Source: a virus. Taken from it: a stretch of DNA of 64,000 nt. The first letter of the stretch is position 1, and each line of letters begins with the position of its first letter. Shown here one piece after another: positions 6,022 to 14,455 of this stretch. The stretch covers positions 1 to 64,000 of IMG/VR virus record IMGVR_UViG_3300008111_000005, one strand, 5' to 3'. The notes below the pieces were generated by a model that worked only from the letters and a program-made list of their open reading frames with translations, had not been told where the DNA came from and did no database searches. The position numbers and the translations under genes were made by a program.

Positions 6022-6111
6022 TTAATCCTTGTGACGGCGTTTAAACCACTTACCAATACCCATCAGTAACAGACCAAACCCAAATACAAACAGTCCCCAC
6101 AGTTCGTCCAT
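6022..6111 (-). CDS. Tiny membrane protein
   Basis: A 29-residue frame, MDELWGLFVFGFGLLLMGIG followed by KWFKRRHKD: one transmembrane helix with a basic cytoplasmic tail. It starts 15 bases after the previous gene and ends 2 bases before the next. Function unknown. Confidence 0.5.
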   Translation of the reverse strand: MDELWGLFVFGFGLLLMGIGKWFKRRHKD

Positions 6112-6126
6112 ATTGTCATCGTTCAC

Positions 6127-6333
6127 TTAATTATCCTCGTCGAGCATAAGTTCGTCAGCGGTAAACTCCATTTCATACCCATCGTTATCCAATCGAACAT
6201 AGTATACATACTGACCAATATAATCACGATACTCATCCTCAGTGATTACCCCTGTCTTACCCTCATAGAAATCATCCACGGGTTCACTAATAATAACCTG
6301 CTCACCACGGTTAAACACTGGCGCCTTGGGCAT
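6127..6333 (-). CDS. Small acidic protein, possible SH3/KOW-like fold
   Basis: A 68-residue protein beginning MPKAPVFNRGEQVIISEPVD. The pattern RGEQVIISEP...YEGKTGVITE...YYVRLDNDGYEMEF resembles a KOW/SH3-type beta barrel, as in small phage proteins that bind nucleic acid or ribosomes. The C-terminus is acidic. A sigma70-type promoter lies 31 bases upstream. Confidence 0.65.
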   Translation of the reverse strand: MPKAPVFNRGEQVIISEPVDDFYEGKTGVITEDEYRDYIGQYVYYVRLDNDGYEMEFTADELMLDEDN

Positions 6334-6363
6334 TTGTTTCTCCTTACGGTTAGGGTTACCTGA

Positions 6364-6392
6364 AATATACTACATTGTTAAGTCTTTGTCAA
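6364..6392 (-). promoter_or_regulatory. sigma70-type promoter
   Basis: On the - strand, TTGACA (6392-6387) and TATATT (6369-6364) with a 17-bp spacer. It lies between the genes at 6411 and 6333 and should drive 6333 to 5241. Confidence 0.8.
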
Positions 6393-6410
6393 GAGAACAT
6401 TAAATATGAT

Positions 6411-6653
6411 TTATTTAGGATATACTTCTTCGTGACAATCTCTACATAGCTGACCAGACCCCTGTATATAATACAATCGTTCTTCTATTGGTGTTGATTT
6501 ATTAATAGCTATTATTGTATTACAAGATATACAGCGTTCTGAATTACTTATTGCTTTTACATATTTGTATTTTTGAATTTCAGTGTCACGAATAATATAT
6601 CCGATAAGGAAAACATATGTGACCGCGGTGGCGGCAATTAGTACGGTTATCAT
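6411..6653 (-). CDS. Membrane-anchored zinc-ribbon protein
   Basis: An 80-residue protein with an N-terminal transmembrane helix (MITVLIAATAVTYVFLIGYI) and then two Cys pairs, CISC (about residues 41-44) and CRDC (about 71-74), that can form one zinc site. The His after the second pair (CRDCHEE) could also bind metal. Function unknown. It follows the HExxH gene by 1 base and is probably in its operon. Confidence 0.65.
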   Translation of the reverse strand: MITVLIAATAVTYVFLIGYIIRDTEIQKYKYVKAISNSERCISCNTIIAINKSTPIEERLYYIQGSGQLCRDCHEEVYPK

Positions 6654-6654
6654 A

Positions 6655-7494
6655 TTACAATAAATGCTTTATTTGTTTTGCATCATAAAAGAAATCAGCA
6701 GTCCACTTACTCACACCCAACATTAATCGCTGACCCTGCGGGGTAAACTTACCCACCTTCCACAATTCATCAAGACACTTATCGAATCGTGACCCCCATA
6801 GTTGAGCTTTGTATCGTGACTCACCATTGTCTGGTTCATATTTTAGATTATGAATATGTGTATGTGCCACCCCGAGAAATGATAGGTAGGCGTGTAGTGA
6901 GGCAGACACAGGACGATTGGTAGGTTTGTTACCCACCGCAGGTTGTGCCGTGTTGGCGTAACTGTTTACAATAGACCAACACAATTCACTTTCGTGATTG
7001 AGGATAAACTCTTCTGTGGTAGGAAAGAATGTGTTTGCTCCCGTACCAAATCCCAACGCAACTAACTTCCAGTGCATCAGTTCGTGCACAAGATTAGCTA
7101 ACGCAGCAACGGGATTGTACTGGTCAATTGAAGTCATAATTGCCCATGCCCCAGGATGACCAAATTCATTACCATCGTGTTGACCACTATAATTCTGACC
7201 CACTTCAAGATTAGGAACGATTACATCTACCAATCCACGGACATTATTATATCCCAACGGCCACACTTGCTGATAAATGTTAGCGAACGATTCAAAGTCT
7301 AAGGTTTTAATCGTCTGATAATCTTGTTCAGAACGAGGAACGATTGCAACCTTTCCATGAAACTTTGTCATAGACGACGGATACTCAACAGGAACATATC
7401 CATTGTTCTTTTTAATCTTCGTGAATACATCTATGTCGTAACCATCTTCTTGTGGTTGTAAGATACGACTGTAATCAATATCGTGAAATAACAT
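6655..7494 (-). CDS. HExxH protein, paralogue of the 52.3-53.2 kb gene
   Basis: A 279-residue protein. The centre has LVHELMHWKLVALGFG (HExxH, His137 to His141). The start resembles IDYSRILQPQEDGYDIDVF, matched in the paralogue at 52308-53162. A later block (SIVNSYANTAQPAVG, RPVSASLHAYLSFLG) is also shared. The family may be a zinc or iron protein; I cannot name it. It sits next to a 2OG-Fe(II) oxygenase (7495-8070), transcribed just before it. Confidence 0.65.
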   Translation of the reverse strand: MLFHDIDYSRILQPQEDGYDIDVFTKIKKNNGYVPVEYPSSMTKFHGKVAIVPRSEQDYQTIKTLDFESFANIYQQVWPLGYNNVRGLVDVIVPNLEVGQNYSGQHDGNEFGHPGAWAIMTSIDQYNPVAALANLVHELMHWKLVALGFGTGANTFFPTTEEFILNHESELCWSIVNSYANTAQPAVGNKPTNRPVSASLHAYLSFLGVAHTHIHNLKYEPDNGESRYKAQLWGSRFDKCLDELWKVGKFTPQGQRLMLGVSKWTADFFYDAKQIKHLL

Positions 7495-8070
7495 TTATCT
7501 ACCCTCCGGATGCATCCATCCAATTTTCTTTGAAATTTTTTCTTTAACAATATGTTCCGGCACACATGCGCCTAAACTTAATACCACCCTTGGTCGGTTA
7601 CCAACAACAGGGGTAGAACCGTGCAACCATTCCGATGCGTAGTTCATCCAACATTCACCTTCATCAACCCAATATTCTTTTCCATCAATAATTGGATTAC
7701 CACCGATATCTGGTTTCTGTATCATGAAATTAAATCGTAAATGAATATTCCCATTACTGTCACGACTGTCTTGGTGTTCATGCACACTACCACCTGTTAA
7801 GTTGACACCGATAAAATTTCCAAACTGTGGTTCTGGTAAAATATTAGAGACACCGATTTGCTCGTATACAATTTCTCTATACGCGGATACTATTTGTGAC
7901 AGTTCCAGTTCTGGATATTTGGTAAGCATACAAAAGCGTCTGCTACACTTGGCAGCATCCGCTCGGGGGTCCATGTTATATTTAAAATATTCCAATCCAG
8001 AGTGTAATGCAAAATCTAGGATTTTATTTTTTATAAAGGTAGGAATGGTGACATTATACTTTGGATTCAT
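7495..8070 (-). CDS. 2-oxoglutarate/Fe(II) oxygenase
   Basis: A 191-residue protein; the ATG at 8070 is chosen because GAGG lies just upstream. A double-stranded beta-helix oxygenase pattern is visible: HEHQD gives the HxD pair (His99, Asp101), and WLHGSTPVVGNRPRVVLSLG gives the distal His150 and the 2-oxoglutarate-binding Arg161. It should hydroxylate a protein, nucleotide or small molecule. The substrate is unknown. It lies directly before the HExxH protein with adjoining ends. Confidence 0.8.
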   Translation of the reverse strand: MNPKYNVTIPTFIKNKILDFALHSGLEYFKYNMDPRADAAKCSRRFCMLTKYPELELSQIVSAYREIVYEQIGVSNILPEPQFGNFIGVNLTGGSVHEHQDSRDSNGNIHLRFNFMIQKPDIGGNPIIDGKEYWVDEGECWMNYASEWLHGSTPVVGNRPRVVLSLGACVPEHIVKEKISKKIGWMHPEGR

Positions 8071-8120
8071 AATAACCTCATTACATTGTACTTCAATACA
8101 TATACTCAAACGAACGGGAA

Positions 8121-8148
8121 TACGCCCGTTACCGTAGTAACAGGCGTA
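8121..8148 (-). other. 12-bp hairpin between genes
   Basis: TACGCCCGTTAC (8121-8132) pairs with GTAACAGGCGTA (8137-8148) with a single wobble and a 4-base loop. It lies just past the end of the MoxR-like gene. No T run follows on the - strand, so it may be a processing or stability element rather than a clear terminator. Confidence 0.5.
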
Positions 8149-8166
8149 CCCACTATCACGTTTCCC

Positions 8167-9327
8167 TTAAACGTTAGAAACGAAGTCAGCTTGCTCCCAC
8201 GGTACACTAGCGGTAATGTTGGGGTTCACAAAGTACTTCTGCACCACTTGCCGCATGTACGTGCGTTCCGAATCATTACCACCAGCGGGAGAGAAGAAGG
8301 GATAGACACACGCCTCAGCAGCCTCTGCGAGAGTGAACCCATCATTCAACAGACCAGCCATCTCTACCGTCATACGTGATGAGATAGAAGTAGTAACCTT
8401 TGGATCTTCGCTACGAACCTGCGTACGAGTGTGGTCTGCAATCTCTGCGATTGCACGAAGCGCATCGGGATTAACCTCTGGATACGTCATCGTGAGAAGA
8501 GAAAGTTCATCGTCCCTGTTAAGCGGTTCCATCTCGACCACCGAAGCAAATCGGTCCATCATCGCTCGGTCAAGGACACGGGTGGCGGTGTACTCACTAC
8601 CGATATTTGCCGTAGCGATAAACGTTACACCCCTCGCCACCTTAATCGTCGGCGTGTCTGGCATCTCATCAATGCGAAGGTAACGCTGGTTCTCATCAAG
8701 AACCGTCATCAGAATGTTCCAGGCGTCAGCGTGTCCACGCGTCAGCTCGTCAAGAAGAATGATGGCGTTGTCATCCTGAATTGCCTTGACGAACAGAGCC
8801 TCAGCCACGAACGTACCCTTGTCCTTGCTGAAATGGGTATTACCGATAAGCGTGGAGCGGGGATCCTGTGTAGCGCCGAGGTTGAAGTAGTAGAACCGCC
8901 GGCCATCCAGCACGTTTGCGATAGTCTGTGCGGCGAGAGTCTTACCACAACCAGAAGGACCAGTCATCATAATGTTCTTACCACGAAGTACCGAACGCAT
9001 CAGATATCGCCACTTCAACGAATCCATAATCAGATGCGAGGGCTTGAGAGTTTCACAGTTCTTCAAAAACTCTACCACATCATTTTCCAGTTCATTTTTC
9101 ACATTCTCTACCTTCTTGGAGGGAACCGCAGTCTTGCGGAGAGCATCGTAGTCTGCCATATCAGTATCACGCCACTGCGTACGACCAGTCTTGGTGTTCA
9201 ACATACGGAGTGCAGTACCGTTTGCGTTGGCTCGCTTTCGAGCGTGGAGTGGAATATCAACAGTCATGTCATTGCCATGCTGGTCAATTGCCGTGAGATT
9301 ATCCAGAACCTTTACAAGAGTGGTCAT
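8167..9327 (-). CDS. MoxR-like AAA+ ATPase
   Basis: A 386-residue AAA+ protein. Walker A is GPSGCGKT (residues 123-130), Walker B AIILLDE (about 188-194), then TANIGSEYT and DRFASV sensor/arginine-finger segments typical of MoxR/CbbQ-type ATPases. MoxR proteins act with VWA-domain partners to remodel target complexes. Such a partner lies upstream at 11198-13450. Two unrelated genes lie between, which is unusual for this pair. A promoter lies 44 bases upstream. Confidence 0.85.
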   Translation of the reverse strand: MTTLVKVLDNLTAIDQHGNDMTVDIPLHARKRANANGTALRMLNTKTGRTQWRDTDMADYDALRKTAVPSKKVENVKNELENDVVEFLKNCETLKPSHLIMDSLKWRYLMRSVLRGKNIMMTGPSGCGKTLAAQTIANVLDGRRFYYFNLGATQDPRSTLIGNTHFSKDKGTFVAEALFVKAIQDDNAIILLDELTRGHADAWNILMTVLDENQRYLRIDEMPDTPTIKVARGVTFIATANIGSEYTATRVLDRAMMDRFASVVEMEPLNRDDELSLLTMTYPEVNPDALRAIAEIADHTRTQVRSEDPKVTTSISSRMTVEMAGLLNDGFTLAEAAEACVYPFFSPAGGNDSERTYMRQVVQKYFVNPNITASVPWEQADFVSNV

Positions 9328-9370
9328 AATTCCTCAGAGAGTGTAGTTGGTCGTGAACTTCATACTCTGT

Positions 9371-9407
9371 AATATAATACGGGGACTCATCATAAGACAA
9401 GTCCCCG
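9371..9407 (-). promoter_or_regulatory. Promoter with hairpin over the -35 (MoxR gene)
   Basis: On the - strand, TTGTCT (9400-9395), 18-bp spacer, TATATT (9376-9371) followed by ACAG as in the tripartite promoters. An 8-bp inverted repeat CGGGGACT/AGTCCCCG (9380-9387 and 9400-9407) encloses the -35. The hairpin may be a terminator for upstream transcription or an operator. Confidence 0.6.
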
Positions 9408-9453
9408 TACATTAGGATTCCATTAATGTTACAATTGTATTAAATAGTATTTA

Positions 9454-10824
9454 TTAATATACTTCTGTCCATGATAAGGTACACCCAACATCGGTACTGG
9501 TTCCTGTCATATTCTTCATAGCGAGTATATAAATTTCGCTATCATTACTAGGAATATTTTGTGAGATGAAATTTACTTTTTGGTTGACCACAGGGGTTTG
9601 TTGTTGACCTGCCACATTGTTTCCACCACCAACACCACCTGCGAAAATAAATCCACCAGAAAGTTCTTGACCACCAGTATAGGCTGTTGCAGTGACATTG
9701 TATTCTACCACCGAGTTAGGATCAAAAGACACCCAACTACCACCTGTTAGTGACGAGGATTGTGGCAGTTTAACTAATTTGTATTGGCAGGTTTGGTCCT
9801 CAGTAAATGCACTCGCGGCGGTAACTCTAACGAATGCACGATTTGGTACACCACTATATGAATTCTTTAAACGGATTGCCATCACTGGTAATGTAGATCC
9901 AGATGATACTGGACGTAACGCAGGGCTACCAAATGCAAAACTGATACCTTGTTCTTCGTATCCACCATCACTCAACACGGTAGAACAAATCTGCTCCATA
10001 CTACCTGTTGCGGCAGGTGCGGATGTATTCACAATTTCACATCGTACTGGAAGGTTTGGATTTGCCATATATACTACGTCTGTTGTGTTTGAGTGGTCAA
10101 AGGTGTGACAGATTACGGTAATACCTTTGTGTACAAATCCACAACGAACACGACCAACACCTAACCATTGAAAGTCGGTGTAGAATAGTTGTGTTTTGGT
10201 AACATCAAACGTAAACGGACCAGATAATAAATTATTAACATTCCAATTTTCTTGTTTAACACGATTTTCTACTATTGACCCAGTTCCATTGGTAGATGAA
10301 CGAATAACAAATTGTAAACTTCCAGTTTGGTCCTGTTCTACGAAAATACCATTAAAATCATCAAAATAACCCGTACGTTTTACTACACCAGGTTCTGCGG
10401 TACCGAATATAAAACTACTGAGAATAGTCTGGCTTTTTCCAGGTAAATAATTGTGATACATTTTTGTTTGATGTATCGCTCGGCTACCGGATGTTAAACT
10501 GGTTTTTAGTGTGACCGATGCTCTGTTCACATTGAAAGTTAAGGACGCTGCACTTGATGTAAAATCTACGAAATTTTTGTCAATGGAATAAATGTGTTTG
10601 TAGTCATTGAGAGTAAATGGGATTGCTACACGTTGACGACCGAATGCATCATACAACGGGTCTACTGAACCACTGCTCAGTGTTCCACCTTGTGAAGATT
10701 TGAACACACCAAGATTATTGTACAAATGTAATAATTCCCATCCATCCTTACCCTTTTCATTCATATTATCCAATGCGTTTGGTAATAATGATGGAAGTTG
10801 GTCTATTTTATATTGTATTGACAT
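9454..10824 (-). CDS. Virion structural protein
   Basis: A 456-residue protein starting MSIQYKIDQLPSLLPNALDN at 10824 (a longer frame would run into the upstream leader). It has the blocks VDPLYDAFGRQRVA, NRASVTLKTS, HNYLPGKSQTIL, TGYFDDFNGIFVE and FQWLGVGRVRCGFVHKG. These recur in a family of putative structural proteins of large marine phages. The long beta-rich sequence and Gly-rich C-terminus suit a virion surface or fibre protein. It starts 27 bases after an ACTATTTATA element (candidate late promoter). Confidence 0.75.
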   Translation of the reverse strand: MSIQYKIDQLPSLLPNALDNMNEKGKDGWELLHLYNNLGVFKSSQGGTLSSGSVDPLYDAFGRQRVAIPFTLNDYKHIYSIDKNFVDFTSSAASLTFNVNRASVTLKTSLTSGSRAIHQTKMYHNYLPGKSQTILSSFIFGTAEPGVVKRTGYFDDFNGIFVEQDQTGSLQFVIRSSTNGTGSIVENRVKQENWNVNNLLSGPFTFDVTKTQLFYTDFQWLGVGRVRCGFVHKGITVICHTFDHSNTTDVVYMANPNLPVRCEIVNTSAPAATGSMEQICSTVLSDGGYEEQGISFAFGSPALRPVSSGSTLPVMAIRLKNSYSGVPNRAFVRVTAASAFTEDQTCQYKLVKLPQSSSLTGGSWVSFDPNSVVEYNVTATAYTGGQELSGGFIFAGGVGGGNNVAGQQQTPVVNQKVNFISQNIPSNDSEIYILAMKNMTGTSTDVGCTLSWTEVY

Positions 10825-10850
10825 GTATATTACCCAGAGAAAGTCCAGTA

Positions 10851-10860
10851 TATAAATAGT
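10851..10860 (-). promoter_or_regulatory. Candidate late promoter ACTATTTATA
   Basis: On the - strand ACTATTTATA precedes the ATG at 10824 by 26 bases. The 10-mer occurs at similar distances upstream of the starts at 15654, 19207 and 39444. Its reverse complement contains the T4 late-promoter octamer TATAAATA. Promoter function is inferred. Confidence 0.55.
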
Positions 10861-10875
10861 ACAAATGTAAAGAAA

Positions 10876-10906
10876 ATCCCCCGCCAACTCTGACGGGGGA
10901 TTTTTT
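10876..10906. terminator. Bidirectional-looking terminator
   Basis: ATCCCCCG (10876-10883) pairs with CGGGGGAT (10894-10901). T/A runs lie on both sides (TTTTTTATTTTT on +, TTTTC on -). It lies at the end of the 97-residue gene (stop at 10905) and would separate that unit from the structural gene. Confidence 0.75.
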
Positions 10907-11198
10907 ATTTTTCTGCCGTTATATTTAAACTATTTTGTACTCTGTCAATCAATCCTTTGGCGAGTTGTTCCAGTTCACCAATACAGTAATTATTCTTTCG
11001 AACTTTCCACGGTTTATTCAAATCGGCATATAACTCACTGACTTCACCGGTTTGTGTGTTGTAATGTAAATACAACCCATACATCATTGCACCCAAATTC
11101 CCTGAATCGTGTTTCCGTTTTCGATACAAATATTTCGAGAAACGATTTAGATGCTCCGCCAATGTCTCATTGCCGTGTGGCCAACTGATATGTGTCAT
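10905..11198 (-). CDS. Hypothetical protein
   Basis: A 97-residue protein beginning MTHISWPHGNETLAEHLNRF, with helices, a basic RKRKHD segment and a C-terminal helix. The start abuts the end of the VWA protein gene (TAATG), so both are probably co-translated. No family recognised. It could be an accessory of the MoxR/VWA pair by position only. Confidence 0.65.
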   Translation of the reverse strand: MTHISWPHGNETLAEHLNRFSKYLYRKRKHDSGNLGAMMYGLYLHYNTQTGEVSELYADLNKPWKVRKNNYCIGELEQLAKGLIDRVQNSLNITAEK

Positions 11199-13450
11199 TA
11201 GGACTTTTTGAGTAGAAGGTTATTCATAGTACGAAGTACCTCAGTTACATTCTGCACATTCACAAACACAGCGTTTTCACCATACATCTTTTTGAAAGCG
11301 ATATGCGAATAGCTGTGGGGTCTGCTAGTTACGTACTCAGAAATGAAATACGACATAACCTTGACACCAGCATCACGCATCGCTTGTACCTGTCGCCGTG
11401 TATGATTGAATGCTTCCTCACCACCATAACTACGATATTCACCACCACGACGAACAGATGTACCAGGTTCACCATCCGAAAAGTTAATGAAGTACGTATC
11501 GTATTCACCAGAGCATTCCGTAATAAGGTCTAGCGTTGCGTTGAAGCACAATCCCTCAGGAGTAGAACCTGTCGGACACAGAGAAGGAAAGAGGTTACGA
11601 ACCTTTTGGAAATTATCAACTCGACTGTCATGCACCACAGCGACCATAGGAATTTCACTATCACCACGAATCGTAACAACAACTTCAATATTACGAATTT
11701 TACTAGCGACATAGGACAATGCAGTAGCCACGGTAATACACTGTTCCCACTTCCTGCCACTCATAGAACCAGACGCGTCCAGAGACAGATGGAGCATCGC
11801 AGGCTTAAAGTTTTCAACCGTGGTTCGCTTGAACACACTCTCAATATCCATACCCAGCTGAGCGAGGATACGGCGGTCAATACGACCGTGATCCTGACGG
11901 GTAAATGTTGTTACAACAGGATCGTTACGAACCTGCAACCTATGCACAAGAACCTGACCCATACGAACACCAGATACCACTGCATTCTTGTTACGTTCAG
12001 TAGAGTACAGAACCTTTTCACCCTTATGATGCGTAACATGCGAAAATGGGAAGAACTCCGACTGCATAATTTGTTTATTAATTTTACGTGTAACAAGACA
12101 CGGGAACATACCGACAATCTTATCACCAGCCTCAACAATCTTCGCATCTGCGGATTCGAGATGCTGAATGTCAGCCCGTTCCTTCGCCTTCAACTTCTTA
12201 CGACGATTCTGACCACGCATTACCTGCTCCATCTTCTTCATCGCATCCAACGCCTTCTTCTCATTGAACTTACCAGGAACAACCGATGACTGCGTGTTGC
12301 CAATATCAAGATTTTCCAAGCCATCCAAATTCATATCAAACTGCACACCATCCATCTGAATCTGCACAGTTTGTGTGGACGTATCCGAGTTAGCCTTTTG
12401 CATCTGCTGTTCATAATCGCCAATGTGCTTCATAATTTCATACAGTACATCATTGGCAACAGTCCACAACGGTGGGAGGGTTTCGTAATCCAACAACGTA
12501 ATATACGAAGGGCCGCCCGAATATGATTTACTACCACCATTGATATACCAGTTTTGCCAAGGAGAATTGGTGAACGAAAAACTCCACTCAGCAAAACGTT
12601 CTGGCATCCGCTTAGTAATATCAAATCGGCGGATATTCTTCAAATCAATCATACCGACCATCTTAGACAGCCCGGGCAGTGCATTGCGGTCAAAGTTCGG
12701 ATGAAAAATATTAATCAACCAGTTCGTGTAATTCTGAAACGTAGGAGTACGCCACGATGGATTGTGCTTCAAGTTTTTGGTAACTTCGGTATTAAAGAAA
12801 TACTTGGTATACATCGCATCGTAATAAGGACGATACCCCGATGCGTTCTTATACACATACGAATCAATACGACGATCTTCGATTACGTTCATAATAACAC
12901 CCAACATCTTCTGCATCGCCAGCACCTGCAAACGAATTTTGTTGAGGCCGATATCGTTACGATTATAATCAATCTGATAATCGGGATGAAGCAGACCACG
13001 GAGTTCAGGACTCAACGCAATGTAGCACTGCTCCCAATTCTTCTCAGTAATCAAATGTTCCAACATATTGAAATCCGAAAGGAGACAATGTGACCCCTCG
13101 TGTAGTGCAAGACCCACCATAGAATCGAAATGTTTCGAATCATCTTCAGCAGCAATTACAACACGCTTACCATCGGTATACGAATCCTTGCCGGAAGAAA
13201 AAGCCACTTCAATCGTTTCATCGTTGGTGAGAATACGAACAAAATTAGCAATAGCTCGACGAACAGAGGCAAGCTTGACAATACGCTCTGGATTTATAAA
13301 GTCATCTTTGATTGTAGATGTGGTGTACTCATCATCATCAAAATCCATCCAATACGAACTGTAATTAGTAGCCTGCTTCTTCTTAACACCTGTCCGCGTG
13401 TTAAGTGTCCACAGAGTTTCTTGTTCATATGTGTCGTAGTATCTTGACAT
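11198..13450 (-). CDS. VWA-domain protein with HExxH domain (MoxR partner)
   Basis: A 750-residue protein starting at ATG 13450 after an AAAGGTGATT ribosome site. Near residues 115-121 it has ALHEGSH, an HExxH motif, followed by a long helical middle. The C-terminal 200 residues are a von Willebrand A domain with the MIDAS motif DASGSMS (about residue 555) and a FSDGEP acidic loop. The layout fits the DUF2201/CoxE-type proteins that pair with MoxR ATPases, here at 8167-9327. Target unknown. Confidence 0.75.
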   Translation of the reverse strand: MSRYYDTYEQETLWTLNTRTGVKKKQATNYSSYWMDFDDDEYTTSTIKDDFINPERIVKLASVRRAIANFVRILTNDETIEVAFSSGKDSYTDGKRVVIAAEDDSKHFDSMVGLALHEGSHCLLSDFNMLEHLITEKNWEQCYIALSPELRGLLHPDYQIDYNRNDIGLNKIRLQVLAMQKMLGVIMNVIEDRRIDSYVYKNASGYRPYYDAMYTKYFFNTEVTKNLKHNPSWRTPTFQNYTNWLINIFHPNFDRNALPGLSKMVGMIDLKNIRRFDITKRMPERFAEWSFSFTNSPWQNWYINGGSKSYSGGPSYITLLDYETLPPLWTVANDVLYEIMKHIGDYEQQMQKANSDTSTQTVQIQMDGVQFDMNLDGLENLDIGNTQSSVVPGKFNEKKALDAMKKMEQVMRGQNRRKKLKAKERADIQHLESADAKIVEAGDKIVGMFPCLVTRKINKQIMQSEFFPFSHVTHHKGEKVLYSTERNKNAVVSGVRMGQVLVHRLQVRNDPVVTTFTRQDHGRIDRRILAQLGMDIESVFKRTTVENFKPAMLHLSLDASGSMSGRKWEQCITVATALSYVASKIRNIEVVVTIRGDSEIPMVAVVHDSRVDNFQKVRNLFPSLCPTGSTPEGLCFNATLDLITECSGEYDTYFINFSDGEPGTSVRRGGEYRSYGGEEAFNHTRRQVQAMRDAGVKVMSYFISEYVTSRPHSYSHIAFKKMYGENAVFVNVQNVTEVLRTMNNLLLKKS

Positions 13451-13462
13451 AATCACCTTTCG

Positions 13463-13512
13463 TTTAGGGTATACTATAAAGATATATCCCCCTCACCGAA
13501 AAGGAAAGGGGG
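13463..13512 (-). promoter_or_regulatory. Hairpin plus promoter-like leader of the VWA gene
   Basis: CCCCC (13488-13492) pairs with GGGGG (13508-13512). The - strand then reads ATATATCTTTATAGTATACCC toward the VWA gene, giving a TATAGT-type -10. This is the same hairpin-then-TATA order seen at 9371-9407 and 43680-43715. Confidence 0.5.
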
Positions 13513-13547
13513 ACATCATTACGTTTTGATTAATATTGTAATAAATA

Positions 13548-14453
13548 CTATTTAACAAATATACATTGTTTATTACCTTTTTTAATTACCTTGTAAGGTG
13601 TTGCCGTTACATCAGTTAACGTATGTATGGTAAATACTGGTGTATCAATTGTGGCTACACCATATTCCGCGGTCCACGTTATTTCCCAATCCAACATCTT
13701 ACATAACATATTATATTCGTATCCATATCCATATTTCGTTGCAATACCAAGATTTTCCAATGCAATTCGTTTAGATTCGGTACAATTAAATGAACACGGT
13801 AAATGTGTAACTAACTTTAACCCAGCCCATCGAAGAAGATTACTAGCCCAGATTGGTGTTGTTTCAGGTAATTCGATAGCATTATATTCACCAAGAATAT
13901 TTTCTGCTTCAACATAATCGGATGTATTGGTAATTGTACAGGCTGCTTGTTGCCACGTTGTATCAATACCACCTCGTCGCATCCACACTTCCGTAAAATG
14001 CTCTGAACAACAATGTGGGTATCCTAATCCACGACCAATGAGATATTCTCCCATAAATACATCACGTTCACGAGTTTTCCAGATGTCATTCCACTTGGAA
14101 ACCAATTCTGGTTTGGTTACAATAGAACGCCATACAAATTGTGCCTGTCCATCCCACGGAAGTGAGTGATTACCGTAGTTACCACTCATATTGTCTGCTT
14201 CTTTGTTTAGTAAAACAATCTCCAATCCATATTTACGAAATTCTGCACGTTTTTGTTCAACATCGGCGGGTCGAATAAACAATAAATGTGCATCACGAGT
14301 TCCTTCAATTACCGAAAGATATTCAATGTGGTTGAATACGCCAACGATATTAGACATTAATTTTCTGTATTTATCCGCGTCTTTTTCATATTCTTGTTTA
14401 AAAGAAATATTAGTAAAGTTTGGACGTTCAATGTCTGTTTTTATAATCTGCAT
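13548..14453 (-). CDS. DUF483-like protein
   Basis: A 301-residue protein starting MQIIKTDIERPNF at 14453 (a TTG 9 bases upstream is the alternative). Cys-rich blocks GYPHCCSEHF and THLPCSFNCTESKRIA match the pattern of the DUF483 family, which has GYPxCC and PCxxNC motifs and is found with archaea, bacteria and phages. The Cys may bind metal. Function of the family is unknown. It starts 2 bases after the upstream glycosyltransferase-like gene. Confidence 0.65.
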   Translation of the reverse strand: MQIIKTDIERPNFTNISFKQEYEKDADKYRKLMSNIVGVFNHIEYLSVIEGTRDAHLLFIRPADVEQKRAEFRKYGLEIVLLNKEADNMSGNYGNHSLPWDGQAQFVWRSIVTKPELVSKWNDIWKTRERDVFMGEYLIGRGLGYPHCCSEHFTEVWMRRGGIDTTWQQAACTITNTSDYVEAENILGEYNAIELPETTPIWASNLLRWAGLKLVTHLPCSFNCTESKRIALENLGIATKYGYGYEYNMLCKMLDWEITWTAEYGVATIDTPVFTIHTLTDVTATPYKVIKKGNKQCIFVK

Positions 14454-14455
14454 AA

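Noticed and set aside
8431-9372. 313-residue open frame on the + strand
   Set aside because: It lies opposite the clear MoxR ATPase gene and has no ribosome site or recognisable domain. Long opposite frames are common in such genes.
11606-12289. 227-residue open frame on the + strand
   Set aside because: Opposite the VWA protein gene, with a Thr/Asn/Ile/His-rich composition of no known protein.
8167-13450. CbbQ/CbbO RuBisCO activase for the RuBisCO-like protein
   Set aside because: MoxR/VWA pairs are widespread with many roles, the VWA protein has an HExxH domain of another type, and the pair is 11 kb away in other units.
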